Below, piece by piece: positions 8,460-17,798 of a stretch of 64,000 nucleotides of DNA; position 1 is the stretch's first letter; each line of letters starts with the position of its first letter. Origin of the DNA: Thermoplasma acidophilum DSM 1728 (GTDB lineage: Archaea > Thermoplasmatota > Thermoplasmata > Thermoplasmatales > Thermoplasmataceae). A program made the position numbers and the translations under genes. Location of the stretch: positions 1,173,644-1,237,643 of the forward strand of contig NC_002578.1 of NCBI RefSeq assembly GCF_000195915.1. The letters run 5' to 3'. The notes beneath the pieces are model-generated. The model worked only from the letters and a program-made list of their open reading frames with translations, made no database searches and was not told the origin of the DNA.

Positions 8460-10229
8460 TCAGACCCTCGTTCCCCAGAATGGGTTATCCTTTCTCTTTA
8501 TCCTTATAATTTCTTCAAGCGTGTCCATTATTTCCTTTTCCATCGGAGCCCTGCGAAGCTCCTTCACGACGTTCTCGGTTATATCCACATACAGAACGTC
8601 GTCCGGGAATATCTGGCGGTTGAGCGTTACGTTGTCTATGGCCACGGCAACCTCAGCAGGTGCGTCCTGGTAGCGAACGCTGACATCTTCGTTCCTTATG
8701 CTCTTAATAGTACCGGCATACTTTCCGTCGCCCCTTATCAGATTATCCCCAACCTTGATCTGCCCGGTTTCCACCCTGACACCAACGATGACAGGCTTTG
8801 ATGCCCTGAATATATACTGCGGGAGTATCCTGATCCTGGATGGAACCGGCATGGACATCTTCCTTCCCTGCAGGAGCATCTTCTTCCTTTCGTCCATAAC
8901 CTTCTGTGTGTCCTCTACGATCTTGTAAATGATGTCACCGGTTACGATGCTCACATCGGATGAAGACATCGCATCTCTTGCCTCCGGCAGAACAGATACG
9001 TTGAAGCCTACGATGATCCTGTTGATAGGATCGGGTAGGGTGGATACATCCATTATGTCCCTCTTCGTGATGTCACCGACCTGGGCCTGCTTTATCTTTA
9101 TGCCCTGCTTGTTGAGCTCATAGCTTATGGCCTCGAGCGATCCGATTGCTTCAGCCTTTACGTATATGCCCTCCTCACTCAGGGGGATATCAACCTTGCT
9201 CTCCTCCTCAATCTCCTTCATGACCTGATCCAGGTTGTCCCTGACAACTATCATCGGTGAACCGGATATAACATCGATCTTATCGCTTATGAGCACCCTT
9301 ATACCTTCAGCTGCGGATACCTTCTTTACCTCCTTGAGTGCACGCTGCCCCTTTCCGGTGTTAACGAAGAGGGCCTTGACCTTGGTCACCGCTGGGCCGT
9401 TCTTCGTATTGACAGCTATCGAATCCCCGACTGAAATGGTTCCCTGATAGAGGACTGCATCAAGGGTGATACCTGCAGACTCCTCCTTTCTCACCTCTAT
9501 TATTGTGGCATGGCCGTTTATGTCCCTGTACTCTATCTCCCTTTCGAGGAAGCGCTGTGCAAGGCCAGCCAGAACCATGAGTATCTCCGGCACGCCTATA
9601 TTTTTCTTTGCGCTCACGGGTACTATGGCTATCGTCTTTGTGAAATCTGATATCCTGTCGAACCTGTCCGAGTTGAGGCCGAATTCATACAGCTTGTTCA
9701 TTATGCTGTAGATCCTGTTGTCCAGTTCGTTGACATATTCCTGCCTCTGTTTCCGTATGAATTCGGTGAACAGGTTGGTCTTAACGTCTGTGAAGAAAGG
9801 TATCAGATCGATCTTGTTCGCAGCTATTATGAATGGAGTCTTGAATTTCTTGAGTATATCGATGGACTCAACGGTCTGTGGCATTATGCCTTCATTTATA
9901 TCAATGACAAGGATGGCCAGATCCGCTAGGGCTCCGCCCCTCGCCCTCATATTCGAGAAGGCAACATGGCCAGGGGTATCAATGAACAGCAGCCCCGGTA
10001 TCTTCAGCCCCTTCGTGTTCAGTTTTTCCGTTTCCTTCAGGATTCTGGAAATATCAACGGTCGTTGCCGCTATCCTCTGCGTAATGCCGCCTGGTTCCTT
10101 ACTGGCAACAGAGGTACCCCTTATTAGATCTAGCAGTGTTGTCTTGCCATGATCTACATGGCCTAAAACGCAGACTATGGGCTGCCTCAGCTTGGAGACA
10201 GCCTGGCTAGTAGATGATTTCGTCGCCAT
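8460..10229 (-). CDS. infB: Translation initiation factor aIF5B
   Basis: Archaeal IF2/eIF5B GTPase that promotes subunit joining. The 589-residue product has the G-domain motifs GHVDHGKTT (23-31), DTPGH and NKID, followed by the beta-barrel, domain III and domain IV expected for the family. The start ATG overlaps the end of ndk by 23 nt. No other in-frame ATG, GTG or TTG lies before the P-loop, so the overlap seems real. It is the last gene of the L7Ae-S28e-L24e-NDK operon, a widely conserved archaeal gene order. Confidence 0.97.
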   Translation of the reverse strand: MATKSSTSQAVSKLRQPIVCVLGHVDHGKTTLLDLIRGTSVASKEPGGITQRIAATTVDISRILKETEKLNTKGLKIPGLLFIDTPGHVAFSNMRARGGALADLAILVIDINEGIMPQTVESIDILKKFKTPFIIAANKIDLIPFFTDVKTNLFTEFIRKQRQEYVNELDNRIYSIMNKLYEFGLNSDRFDRISDFTKTIAIVPVSAKKNIGVPEILMVLAGLAQRFLEREIEYRDINGHATIIEVRKEESAGITLDAVLYQGTISVGDSIAVNTKNGPAVTKVKALFVNTGKGQRALKEVKKVSAAEGIRVLISDKIDVISGSPMIVVRDNLDQVMKEIEEESKVDIPLSEEGIYVKAEAIGSLEAISYELNKQGIKIKQAQVGDITKRDIMDVSTLPDPINRIIVGFNVSVLPEARDAMSSSDVSIVTGDIIYKIVEDTQKVMDERKKMLLQGRKMSMPVPSRIRILPQYIFRASKPVIVGVRVETGQIKVGDNLIRGDGKYAGTIKSIRNEDVSVRYQDAPAEVAVAIDNVTLNRQIFPDDVLYVDITENVVKELRRAPMEKEIMDTLEEIIRIKRKDNPFWGTRV

Positions 10230-10653
10230 AGGACCATTCTACTATTTCACTCTCGTTGAAGAATATGGGCATCTCGTGCGAATAGGCTTCGGGGGAATCG
10301 GATGCATGTATTATGTTCTTCTCTATGCCCATTGAGAAATCTCCACGTATAGTCCCTGGCTGAGCCTTTGAACCGTCTGTGGATCCGGCTAAGATCCTTA
10401 CGACCTCTATGGCCTTTGGCCCTTCAAGCACCATCGCAACTATGGGGCCTGATGTTATGTAAGTTACCAGATCCTTGAAGAACGGCTTGGATCTGTGCAC
10501 CGAATAGTGATTCTCAGCCTGATCCTTCGTCATCTGCATGAATTTGAGTGCGACAACCTTCAGGCCCTTATCCTCCAGCCTGGAGATTATGCGCCCGATC
10601 AGCCTTCGCTTCACAGCGTCAGGCTTGAGAAGCACAAGCGTACGCTCCGTCAT
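10207..10653 (-). CDS. ndk: Nucleoside diphosphate kinase
   Basis: Transfers the gamma phosphate between NTPs and NDPs through a phosphohistidine. The 148-residue product has the N-terminal [11 protein letters not shown], the [10 protein letters not shown] segment and the catalytic motif [10 protein letters not shown] with the active His. It overlaps the upstream L24e gene by 4 nt and the downstream aIF5B gene by 23 nt, so translation is probably coupled. Confidence 0.97.
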
Positions 10654-10856
10654 GATTTTGCCCTCATCTTCTTGAGTTCGTGGTATTCATTTGTCCACTT
10701 CACATACCTGGGAACGCGGTTCAGCTCTATCATGTTTTTTCTGCATTTGTTTGAGCAGAAATAGAGTATCGCGCCGTCCTTTCTGACGTACATTATGCCT
10801 GTCCCCGGTTCTATTGCCTTGCCGCAGAAACTGCAATTCTTTGCCAATACCATCAC
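10650..10856 (-). CDS. rpl24e: Ribosomal protein L24e (eL24)
   Basis: Small zinc-finger protein of the large subunit, 67-68 residues. The [11 protein letters not shown] and [10 protein letters not shown] pairs give the expected four cysteines; the region [14 protein letters not shown] is typical of archaeal eL24. Its start overlaps the S28e stop by 4 nt. Either of two consecutive ATGs may be used. Confidence 0.96.
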
Positions 10857-11062
10857 CTTATTGAAAGCTTCTTGGCTTCCCTTGCGGTCTCCATGAGCAT
10901 CAGTATGTCACCTACTCTAACCGGACCCAGAACGTTCCTCGCTATGATCCTGCCCTGATCTCTACCTGCAAGTACCCTGACCTTAACCGTCGTTGCTTCC
11001 CCGGTCATTCCCGTTCTTCCTATTATCTCGACAACCTCAGCGGGTGTCGCCTCGTTGGGCAT
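10853..11062 (-). CDS. rps28e: Ribosomal protein S28e (eS28)
   Basis: Small-subunit OB-fold protein of 69 residues. [20 protein letters not shown] and the conserved [16 protein letters not shown]-terminal block identify it. It lies 11 nt downstream of L7Ae and is coupled to L24e in the same operon. Confidence 0.97.
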
Positions 11063-11073
11063 CTATTTCACCT

Positions 11074-11439
11074 TCACTTCTTTATCTGCTCCAGAGCAGA
11101 AACTATGGATTTGTAGAGTTCCTCATTCTTTCCATAGTCAACTATGGATACAGAAGCTGCAGAGGCTATGCCGACCTTTGAGCCAAGATCCGCCTTCTTC
11201 TTTACGTAGACGTACGGAACTTTCTTGTCCTCGCAGAGGGATGGCAGGTAGTACACAACCTCAGGCGGGTTAACGTCTTCGGCAATAACCACAAGCTTGC
11301 TTTCGCCCCTCTCTATAGACTTTATAACCTCGTTAGTACCCTTCTTGACCTTTCCAGTTCTGTATGAACTCTCCACAAGATCCAGTGCTTTCTGCGAAAC
11401 GTCTTCGGGAGTTTCAAACTTCACATAGCTCTTTTCCAT
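11074..11439 (-). CDS. rpl7ae: Ribosomal protein L7Ae (eL8), kink-turn RNA binder
   Basis: A 121-residue kink-turn-binding protein. In archaea it serves in the large ribosomal subunit and in box C/D and H/ACA RNPs, and often RNase P. Signature blocks are KKGTNEVIKSIERGESKLVV, AEDVNPPEVVYYLP and the ASAASVSIVD end. It heads the operon and, unlike most first genes here, has a leader with a good ribosome-binding site (GGAGGT, 11446-11451) and an upstream TATA-like box near 11490-11499. Homologues elsewhere can autoregulate via a leader kink-turn; I could not confirm one here. Confidence 0.97.
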   Translation of the reverse strand: MEKSYVKFETPEDVSQKALDLVESSYRTGKVKKGTNEVIKSIERGESKLVVIAEDVNPPEVVYYLPSLCEDKKVPYVYVKKKADLGSKVGIASAASVSIVDYGKNEELYKSIVSALEQIKK

Positions 11440-11445
11440 ATCATT

Positions 11446-11451
11446 ACCTCC
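11446..11451 (-). promoter_or_regulatory. Shine-Dalgarno site of the L7Ae operon
   Basis: GGAGGT on the minus strand ends 6 nt before the ATG at 11439. It marks this operon as leadered, unlike the many leaderless genes around it. Confidence 0.6.
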
Positions 11452-11655
11452 TTCATTTCAATATACGGGCTTTACCCATATGCCAAACGCATATATATTT
11501 TATTTCAAGCGTCATGCATCTGGTATCAAGACCTCGTATGATGCAACGAGATGATGATTTGCCGATATATAACTATTTAGAATGGAATTTTTCGCTGACG
11601 CTGGAAACTTTTATAAATTTAGCTTCCATAAGGGAAAACTGCTTGGCTATTTAAA

Positions 11656-11740
11656 GCTGGGATAGCCTAGCCCGGTAAGGCGCAGGTCTGGAAAACCTGT
11701 GCTCGTATAGAGCTCGGGAGTTCAAATCTCCCTCCCAGCG
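11656..11740 (+). tRNA. tRNA-Ser (anticodon GGA)
   Basis: Acceptor strands GCTGGGA (11656-11662) and TCCCAGC (11733-11739) pair perfectly, with discriminator G at 11740. The anticodon stem CAGGT/ACCTG encloses the loop CTGGAAA, giving anticodon GGA (serine UCC/UCU). The long variable arm (GCTC...GAGC region) is the class II feature of tRNA-Ser, and the T arm is GGGAG-TTCAAAT-CTCCC. No CCA is encoded and no intron is visible. An AT-rich TTTTATAAATTTA upstream (about 11609-11621) is the likely promoter. Confidence 0.96.
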
Positions 11741-11839
11741 CTTCTTTACTGATTTCTATGTTATGGCGTTATTACAGGCATGCGATCATAAAATGCATTT
11801 TCATGATCAATCGCATTATTATCTCGCACAATAACAATA

Positions 11840-11849
11840 TGTTAATTTA
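11840..11849 (+). promoter_or_regulatory. TATA box of LigB-type dioxygenase gene
   Basis: TGTTAATTTA is centred about 26 nt before the ATG at 11871, which supports that start over the in-frame GTG at 11850. Confidence 0.45.
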
Positions 11850-11870
11850 GTGTATGCACTGATTCACAGG

Positions 11871-12668
11871 ATGACTCTAAATGCGATGGTCTATGCACCC
11901 AACACTCCAACGCTCATCGGAGATCTTGGTGTTAAACACACCGAAACAGAGAGGGCCCTGAATGAGATTGGAAGATCATGCGCTGATAGAATAGATACCG
12001 TTATAGTTGTTTCACCTCATTTCATCACCTCTGGCGGTTTCGGCATAGTGGCCAGCGAAAGACCGAAGCAGCTTTACGATTTCTATGGCTTTCCAGATTC
12101 ATTCTATCTGGTGAAATATGATCCGCCCGGGAACCCGGAGATGGGCGAAATGCTCATACGTGAATTGCTGAAGCAAGGAATACCGGCTGGCAATGCGACC
12201 TCCTGGGGCCTGGACCATGGCGCCTGGTCTCCTCTTCGCCTGATGTTTCCTGATGCAGATAAGAGGGTTCTTCCCGTTTCAATTTCGCCAGCACTTGGAG
12301 CGGATAGCCACTTGAAGCTGGGAATGGCCATCAGGAAGGTCTCATCGGAGCACGATGCGATGCTTCTTGTAACCGGATCCATAATACACAGGCTCGATCT
12401 GTACTCAAAGGGGACTGGAGAGATGCCGGAGGAAGCTCTGAAATACCTGGAACTAGCGGCGAAATATATGGTTGCCGGATCATGGGAGGCTATTTGGAAC
12501 ATTTCCCATGATCTCTTCATCGCGGCCTCCCCGGAAGGCGGTGAATATCCATCCAGGGTACTCGCGGGTTCTGCCAGCAACAGAATGCGCGGCAGGATCA
12601 TGGCACAGGAACTAGAGTTCAACGCGGTTTCATTGACCACTATCCTGTTTTCTGAGGGTCTACGATGA
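11871..12668 (+). CDS. LigB/DODA-type extradiol ring-cleavage dioxygenase family protein
   Basis: A 265-residue member of the class III extradiol dioxygenase superfamily. Blocks typical of the DODA branch are VVVSPHFIT, LYDFYGFPDSFY, WGLDHGAWSPLRLMFPDAD and TGSIIHRLDLYS, which supply the usual His ligands. The N-terminal metal-ligand position, normally a His in HGSP or PHPP, reads APNTP here, so one expected His is absent. It may use a different ligand set or be a non-catalytic homologue. The substrate is unknown. It appears monocistronic. Confidence 0.82.
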   Translation: MTLNAMVYAPNTPTLIGDLGVKHTETERALNEIGRSCADRIDTVIVVSPHFITSGGFGIVASERPKQLYDFYGFPDSFYLVKYDPPGNPEMGEMLIRELLKQGIPAGNATSWGLDHGAWSPLRLMFPDADKRVLPVSISPALGADSHLKLGMAIRKVSSEHDAMLLVTGSIIHRLDLYSKGTGEMPEEALKYLELAAKYMVAGSWEAIWNISHDLFIAASPEGGEYPSRVLAGSASNRMRGRIMAQELEFNAVSLTTILFSEGLR

Positions 12669-12743
12669 TCAGAAATTGATGCTTAACCAGACATTTTTGC
12701 TGTCAAAATTATAGGTAAAAATTATCAGAATGGAGCATCAAAT

Positions 12744-12752
12744 TTTAAATAT
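12744..12752 (+). promoter_or_regulatory. TATA box of DUF4382 gene
   Basis: TTTAAATAT is centred about 26 nt before the GTG at 12773. Confidence 0.4.
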
Positions 12753-12772
12753 TGATTTTTAAATCGCGTTTT

Positions 12773-13273
12773 GTGAAGAGATCATCTGCCCTGGTGGCGG
12801 TCATACTTGCAGTCATAATAATAGCGGTTGGTGGGTACAGCTACTACGAATTCGCTAGCACTGGAAATATGGCAATATCCGTTTCAGATCTTCCGAGTTC
12901 CAATGTAACTGCCGTATACATAACATTCACAGATGTGGCACTGCACAGCAACACCAGTGGCTGGCAGAATTTCACAGTTGACAAGACCGTCAACATCTAT
13001 GGTTTAACAACGAGCAATGCCTCACTTCTCGCTAACATATCCCTGCACGCAGGAAAATACACCATGATACGGCTCTATATATCGAAGGTTGTGGTCACCA
13101 TCGCCGGACAGAACTATACATTCAGTACAAGTGCGCACTTTGCATTCATCAATCATCCATTTACAGTATCGGCACATTCAACAACCAGTGTAACGATTGA
13201 ATTCGACCTGAGGTCCGACCTCAATCTGCAGTCAAGGATATTCACGCCTTATGTTGGATTTACAACTGGCTGA
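12773..13273 (+). CDS. Membrane-anchored DUF4382-type exported protein
   Basis: A 166-residue protein with an N-terminal transmembrane anchor (KRSSALVAVILAVIIIAVGG). A beta-rich exported domain resembling DUF4382 follows: NMAISVSDLPSSNVTAVYIT, then HAGKYTMIRLYISKVVVTI. Several N-X-S/T sequons suggest glycosylation outside the cell. A TTG at 12752 could extend it by 7 codons, but that lies inside the TATA box, so the GTG at 12773 is favoured. The function of DUF4382 proteins is unknown. Confidence 0.75.
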   Translation: MKRSSALVAVILAVIIIAVGGYSYYEFASTGNMAISVSDLPSSNVTAVYITFTDVALHSNTSGWQNFTVDKTVNIYGLTTSNASLLANISLHAGKYTMIRLYISKVVVTIAGQNYTFSTSAHFAFINHPFTVSAHSTTSVTIEFDLRSDLNLQSRIFTPYVGFTTG

Positions 13274-13377
13274 AATATAGATCGAATGGAAATTTTTACT
13301 TTTCTTTCTATAAAAAGGATATTCAACATCATCAAAACTGTAATAGCTGAGGTAGGGAGCGTTATGGAAAGATCTTC

Positions 13378-13386
13378 CATATATAT
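13378..13386 (+). promoter_or_regulatory. TATA box of TtuA/Ncs6 gene
   Basis: CCATATATA-type run centred about 22-28 nt before the two candidate starts (ATG at 13404 and ATG at 13410). Confidence 0.45.
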
Positions 13387-13403
13387 CTGGTTCGCATAGG
13401 TGA

Positions 13404-14354
13404 ATGGAGATGAAATGCTCAAAATGCCAGGCTGAGGCCATCTACTTCGCCAAGTACAACGGCCTGTACCTATGCAGGGAACACTTCAATGACATGATAG
13501 AGAAACGTGTCAAGAGCGAAATAAGAAATCAGGTGGATCTCAAGAAACCCATGGTGAGGATATCTGTAGCAATTTCCGGGGGAAAGGATTCGTCCGTCAC
13601 GCTTTACCTGCTTCACAAGATTCTGTCAAAAAGGAGAAACGTGGAGCTTACGGCTTTCACTGTTGATGAGGGCATCAGTGGCTACAGGCCGGCCGGCCTG
13701 GAAAGCGCCATAAAGCTCACTAAAATGCTGGGTGTTGATCACAGCATAATCAGATTCCAGGATTCATTTGGAATGACCCTTGATTCGATAGTGGGCGCAG
13801 ATGCCTCAAGGATACCTTGCTCATACTGCGGCCCGCTCAGAAGAAAGCTGATAAACGAGATGGCCGAACGCCAGAACGCAGACTACGTTGCGCTGGGTTT
13901 GAATCTGGATGACTATAGCCAGTCCATACTTATGAACGTCGCAAAGGGCGATTATGACAGGCTTCTGAGAATGTCTCCTCAGAAGGAGGCCAAGGACGGG
14001 CTTGTGAGGAGGATCGCACCCCTGAGATCTGTCCTCGAAAAAGAGGTTGTTCTGTATGCGGTTATCAATGGAATACCCTTTGACAGCAGCTGGTGTCCAT
14101 ATTATTCACGCGCACAGCGCAATATATTCCGTGAGGTAGTCAACACCCTGTCCGAGTACAATCCGAGCACCAAATTCTCCATACTCAAATTCTTTGAGAG
14201 GGCCAGATCCGATGTGCAGAGAAATGATAAGGCGCTGGGTAGATGCAGGATCTGCGGGGCACCAACTGAAAACGATGTTTGTTCAGCATGCGCTGCTATG
14301 GAAAGCCTCAGAAACGAAAGAAAGGCTTCTGAGAGTGAATTGCATGCAAGATGA
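13404..14354 (+). CDS. tRNA 2-thiolation enzyme, TtuA/Ncs6 family
   Basis: PP-loop ATPase that adenylates and thiolates tRNA uridine (U34 in the Ncs6/Ctu1 role or U54 in the TtuA role). N-terminal zinc site: CSKCQAEAIY...LYLCREHF. PP-loop: AISGGKDSSVTLYLLHK (about residues 53-69). Catalytic and Fe-S cysteines are in RIPCSYCGPLRRK and SSWCPYYSRAQR, and a C-terminal zinc site is CRICGAPTENDVCSAC. At 316 residues it has the normal length. Which uridine it modifies cannot be read from the sequence alone. A second ATG two codons in (13410) is equally possible. Confidence 0.92.
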   Translation: MEMKCSKCQAEAIYFAKYNGLYLCREHFNDMIEKRVKSEIRNQVDLKKPMVRISVAISGGKDSSVTLYLLHKILSKRRNVELTAFTVDEGISGYRPAGLESAIKLTKMLGVDHSIIRFQDSFGMTLDSIVGADASRIPCSYCGPLRRKLINEMAERQNADYVALGLNLDDYSQSILMNVAKGDYDRLLRMSPQKEAKDGLVRRIAPLRSVLEKEVVLYAVINGIPFDSSWCPYYSRAQRNIFREVVNTLSEYNPSTKFSILKFFERARSDVQRNDKALGRCRICGAPTENDVCSACAAMESLRNERKASESELHAR

Positions 14355-14548
14355 ACTCAATTCCGCCTTCTTTAGGATTCCGGATCCATGAGCTTCGCTG
14401 TCTGCATTGAAAAGAGTCAGGGCAACTTCAAATGTGGTGCATGATAGGTGATTTTTCGTATCAGGCTATCATCATTCGTGCATCGCATTTGCTTGCCCTG
14501 GCTACTAATTTCACGACATTTTAATCTGCCCGAATGGAATTTCTAACC

Positions 14549-15958
14549 GTGGCTGGCACATTAAAAAAGGATGTCATAACATTCTGGGGGCTTGTGTTCT
14601 ATGCAATCATGGTTATCTCTCCAGCGGGGCCATTTGCCTTTACCGGTGCTTCCGCAATGGATTATGCAGGAAAAACTGCACCCCTGACCTTTTTGATTGG
14701 AGGGCTAACCCTATTCCTGGCCGTGATAGCTGTTTATGTCTACAGTGGCCGCATCAGCAATGCAGGCGGATATTACAAATTCGTGGAAGCCACATTCAAC
14801 AACAGGTATTTCAGCAAGAGTGTCGGATTCTACTATCTCTTCGTTGTTCTCAGCAGCATCATAGGTTCAAGCATACTGCTGGGTTGGTTCACATGGATCG
14901 GCCTTGAAACCATGATCGGATATTCCCTGCCTTTCGTCTATGTCATAGCGATTTCATTTGTCACTCCTATAATATATCTGATAGTGGGATATCTATCCCT
15001 CAACTACAGCCAGAAGATCGCAGTTACAGTTGGACTCATAGATCTGGCATTCTACCTTGCACTGTCCATCGCCATAATACTGAAATCGCCGTACAATGGA
15101 CTGCAGTATTTCAACATAATGAATTCAAATGACGGCCTTCACGGATTCTTTCTCGGTATGATAGTTGGTGGATTTGTTGCCTTCTCTGGCTACGGATCCA
15201 TCGTCGTCCTGGCGGAAGAGGCAAAAATGCCAGCTACGAGCATAAAAAAGGCGATAATTACCTCACTTATCATAATGATCTCCTATGATACATTCGTCAT
15301 ATATGCGAATGTGGCCGGAGCTGGCCCTCGTTTACCCGCTGCTCTTAAGTACTTTGCACCAGGCCTCTTCGTCACAAAGAGCTATTATGGAATGGATGTC
15401 ACACTGGCAGCATTCTTCGTATTCCTTGTTTCTGCGCTGATATCCACCGTTATATTCGGCAACAGTGCAGCCAGAGATCTTTTCTCACTGGCCAGAGACG
15501 GAATACTGCCGCCAGTTTTTGCGAGAGTTCACGATAAATACGGAAGCCCGTACATGGCTGTCATCACCGTGTTCGTGATAGCCATCATAGGCATAGGCTT
15601 CGGGCTGATTCCTCTGGTGCATTATTACGGCGAAAATTATGGAATGTATTATCTTCTCGTTATAAACGCAATAGTCGGATCAACCTTCACGCTGGTATAC
15701 CACATAATAATCAATGAAAGCCTTCCATTCTTCATGTACAGGTTGAGGCAGTTAAAGCCGCTAGTGCACATAGCAGGCCCAACAATAGCAAGCGGCATAA
15801 TAGGCATAGCCATGTATTATTCGCTGACAGGGCTATCATATCCATTATCGCTGGTATATGCGATAATTCCGATTCTCGTTATACTCTCGCTCTTCATAAT
15901 ATACATAATGCGTAACAGATCCATCAGGATGGATACCTTCACCAGCGTTAAGCAGTAG
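14549..15958 (+). CDS. APC-superfamily amino acid permease
   Basis: A polytopic membrane protein of about 469 residues with about 12 hydrophobic segments. The N-terminal FYAIMVISPAGPFAFTGASA and the ISNAGGYYKFVE motif are typical of amino acid/polyamine/organocation transporters. The loop GSIVVLAEEAKMP, followed by IKKAII, matches the TM6 region of the family. Substrate unknown. An ATG at 14534 would add five residues, but an AT-rich box (14517-14525) sits about 28 nt before the GTG at 14549, so I prefer that leaderless GTG start. A second APC permease occurs at 58097-59545. Confidence 0.88.
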   Translation: MAGTLKKDVITFWGLVFYAIMVISPAGPFAFTGASAMDYAGKTAPLTFLIGGLTLFLAVIAVYVYSGRISNAGGYYKFVEATFNNRYFSKSVGFYYLFVVLSSIIGSSILLGWFTWIGLETMIGYSLPFVYVIAISFVTPIIYLIVGYLSLNYSQKIAVTVGLIDLAFYLALSIAIILKSPYNGLQYFNIMNSNDGLHGFFLGMIVGGFVAFSGYGSIVVLAEEAKMPATSIKKAIITSLIIMISYDTFVIYANVAGAGPRLPAALKYFAPGLFVTKSYYGMDVTLAAFFVFLVSALISTVIFGNSAARDLFSLARDGILPPVFARVHDKYGSPYMAVITVFVIAIIGIGFGLIPLVHYYGENYGMYYLLVINAIVGSTFTLVYHIIINESLPFFMYRLRQLKPLVHIAGPTIASGIIGIAMYYSLTGLSYPLSLVYAIIPILVILSLFIIYIMRNRSIRMDTFTSVKQ

Positions 15959-16012
15959 AGATAAACACTCATCTCAAATTTAAACTGTTCTTCGCCTATC
16001 CATCCAGTGATA

Positions 16013-16022
16013 TCTATTATAT
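16013..16022 (+). promoter_or_regulatory. TATA box of cobA
   Basis: TCTATTATAT is centred about 25 nt before the ATG at 16042, consistent with a leaderless transcript. Confidence 0.45.
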
Positions 16023-16041
16023 CCCATTTCGATCTTGTATC

Positions 16042-16635
16042 ATGGAAGAGAACTCGAAGCTTGGCCTCATCGACGTTTTCACAGGTGACGGCAAGGGGAA
16101 GACCACGGCTGCATTTGGGCTCGCATTCAGAGCCCTTGGATGGGGTTACAGGGTCTACATACTCCAGTTCATGAAGACCGGCGTGTACGGGGAAAACAAA
16201 TCTGCAATAATGTTCGATAGAAATCTCAAGGTTGATTTTGTCGGAATGCCGTATTTCATCGCATGGGAAAACGAAATTCCCAAGGAGGATCTCGACAAGG
16301 TTAAAAACGTTGTCATCTGCAAGAAGGGGCATCCGCCGGATGACTACAGAAGGGCAGTAAAGGAGAGATTTGACAGATCCTTGGAGGAGCTGAAGAGCGG
16401 GAAGTGGGATATGTTCATATACGACGAGATCAACGTTGCACTCTATTATTATCTGCTGAGCATGGAAGAGGTCATGGAGATCTTCAAGGCCAAGCCAGAT
16501 CATACAGAACTTGTATTCACAGGAAGAAAGATGCCAAAGGAGATCATGGAGAGGGCCGATCTCATCACCGAAGTATCATCGCCCAGGCACCCGTACCAGA
16601 GGGGGATACTTGCAAGACGCGGTGTTGACTTCTAA
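16042..16635 (+). CDS. cobA: Cob(I)alamin adenosyltransferase, CobA/BtuR type
   Basis: Transfers the adenosyl group of ATP to Co(I) corrinoids. The 197-residue product has the P-loop FTGDGKGKTTAAFGLAFRA, the RVYILQFMKTG strand, the WDMFIYDEIN metal motif and HTELVFTGRKMP. Standard length for the CobA/BtuR family, which is unrelated to PduO-type enzymes. It is monocistronic and no other corrinoid gene is in the window. Confidence 0.95.
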   Translation: MEENSKLGLIDVFTGDGKGKTTAAFGLAFRALGWGYRVYILQFMKTGVYGENKSAIMFDRNLKVDFVGMPYFIAWENEIPKEDLDKVKNVVICKKGHPPDDYRRAVKERFDRSLEELKSGKWDMFIYDEINVALYYYLLSMEEVMEIFKAKPDHTELVFTGRKMPKEIMERADLITEVSSPRHPYQRGILARRGVDF

Positions 16636-16689
16636 ACTTCATCGAACGAAAGGACTGGTTTCCTCGTGGTGGAACGCAATGGCATAATC

Positions 16690-16704
16690 GAACACACTGT
16701 GTTC
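16690..16704. repeat. Short inverted repeat downstream of cobA
   Basis: GAACACA-C-TGTGTTC is a perfect 7-bp inverted repeat with a 1-nt centre, in the 173-bp gap between convergent cobA and the spherulin-like gene. It could be a transcription-factor site or part of a terminator; there is no T-run directly after it. Confidence 0.3.
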
Positions 16705-16808
16705 AATCGACAGCGTATGCCCTGTGGGTTCTGATATTTATTCTGACATGAAAAAGCCAGGTATTCAATCTCCGTTAATACTGTTTGATCTAAAATCCCG
16801 CTATATTT

Positions 16809-17603
16809 TCACCGATTTGAGAGTATACTTGCCTCTTGACAGAGGTACACCGGAAGACTCTCGTAAGGATCCGGCATGCCATAATTTGTGAAATAGACAT
16901 AGGAAAAATAATTCGAGATGTCCTCGACAGTTGATTCGTCGAGTGATTCGATATCATAGCATATGATGGCAGAACCGGATCTCGGAGTGCCATTAACTAT
17001 GTTGGAAATATTGGCAGCAGGAGGCACTCCGGGATTCTCGTACAGGACTGTTATGTTGAAGTATTTTGTTATGCCTGATGGGACGGAAGTACCTGGGTTT
17101 CCGGCAATGTATTCTGCACCAGTGGATCTGCACATATCTGTTATATTTTCATAATATTGCCCGTAGCTAGCATTGTCCGATACCTCATCCAGAAATATGC
17201 CGTTCACATGGTACCAGTCCAGATATTCCATGGTCTGGTTTTTCACAACGTCAATGGATCGGTTGCCGTATGAGGTGTAAATATAGCCAAGTACCAGGAT
17301 GCCGAGGCCTTCCATCTTCTGAGTCCAGTTGAGGTAATCAGAAGAAAAATTCTGTCCTGGGCCATTGTCCGGATTCATTATGACCATGATCGGAACTTTT
17401 GGGAATTGCTGGTGGATCTCTAACAGATAATCCCAGGATCCATTCGGATCAAAATAAAGCGGGATAATAAGACCCGTTGTTTCCGTATTTTTATTCGGAA
17501 TCGCTGAACCGCTGATCTCATAATAATGATAGCCGATTGCCGCACTGATCAAAATTGAAATTATCAGCAAAATGGAAATTTCTATCCTTCTATTGGCTGG
17601 CAT
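16809..17603 (-). CDS. Membrane-anchored spherulation-specific family 4 (spherulin-4-like) protein
   Basis: A 264-residue protein with an N-terminal transmembrane segment (ISILLIISILISAAIGYHYY) and an exported TIM-barrel-like domain of the spherulin-4 family. Diagnostic motifs are GLIIPLYFDPNGSWDYL, MVIMNPDNGPG, LVLGYIYTSYGNR and GIFLDEVSDN. The family lies near glycoside-hydrolase-like barrels and is probably polysaccharide-related, but the activity is unproven. Longer frames reach 17696; I chose the ATG at 17603, just before the membrane anchor. Many sequons are present. Confidence 0.85.
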   Translation of the reverse strand: MPANRRIEISILLIISILISAAIGYHYYEISGSAIPNKNTETTGLIIPLYFDPNGSWDYLLEIHQQFPKVPIMVIMNPDNGPGQNFSSDYLNWTQKMEGLGILVLGYIYTSYGNRSIDVVKNQTMEYLDWYHVNGIFLDEVSDNASYGQYYENITDMCRSTGAEYIAGNPGTSVPSGITKYFNITVLYENPGVPPAANISNIVNGTPRSGSAIICYDIESLDESTVEDISNYFSYVYFTNYGMPDPYESLPVYLCQEASILSNR

Positions 17604-17798
17604 GGTGCCAGCATTTAGATGGTAGTGAACAATACATATTTTCTGCTGATTCATTCCTCTTTTCGCAATTTTAAAATCCACGAACCTTTCATTCATGGAA
17701 CCGATGAAGAGATAGTATTTTCCAACACTATACGCAACTATCAGCAGAATACACGAAATGTAAATAGAAAAGAAGTCCGGTGGAGCTATGTAGAAACA

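Noticed and set aside
16690-16704. cobA downstream inverted repeat as a terminator
   Set aside because: Short stem with a 1-nt centre cannot form a normal RNA hairpin, and no T-run follows; kept only as a repeat.
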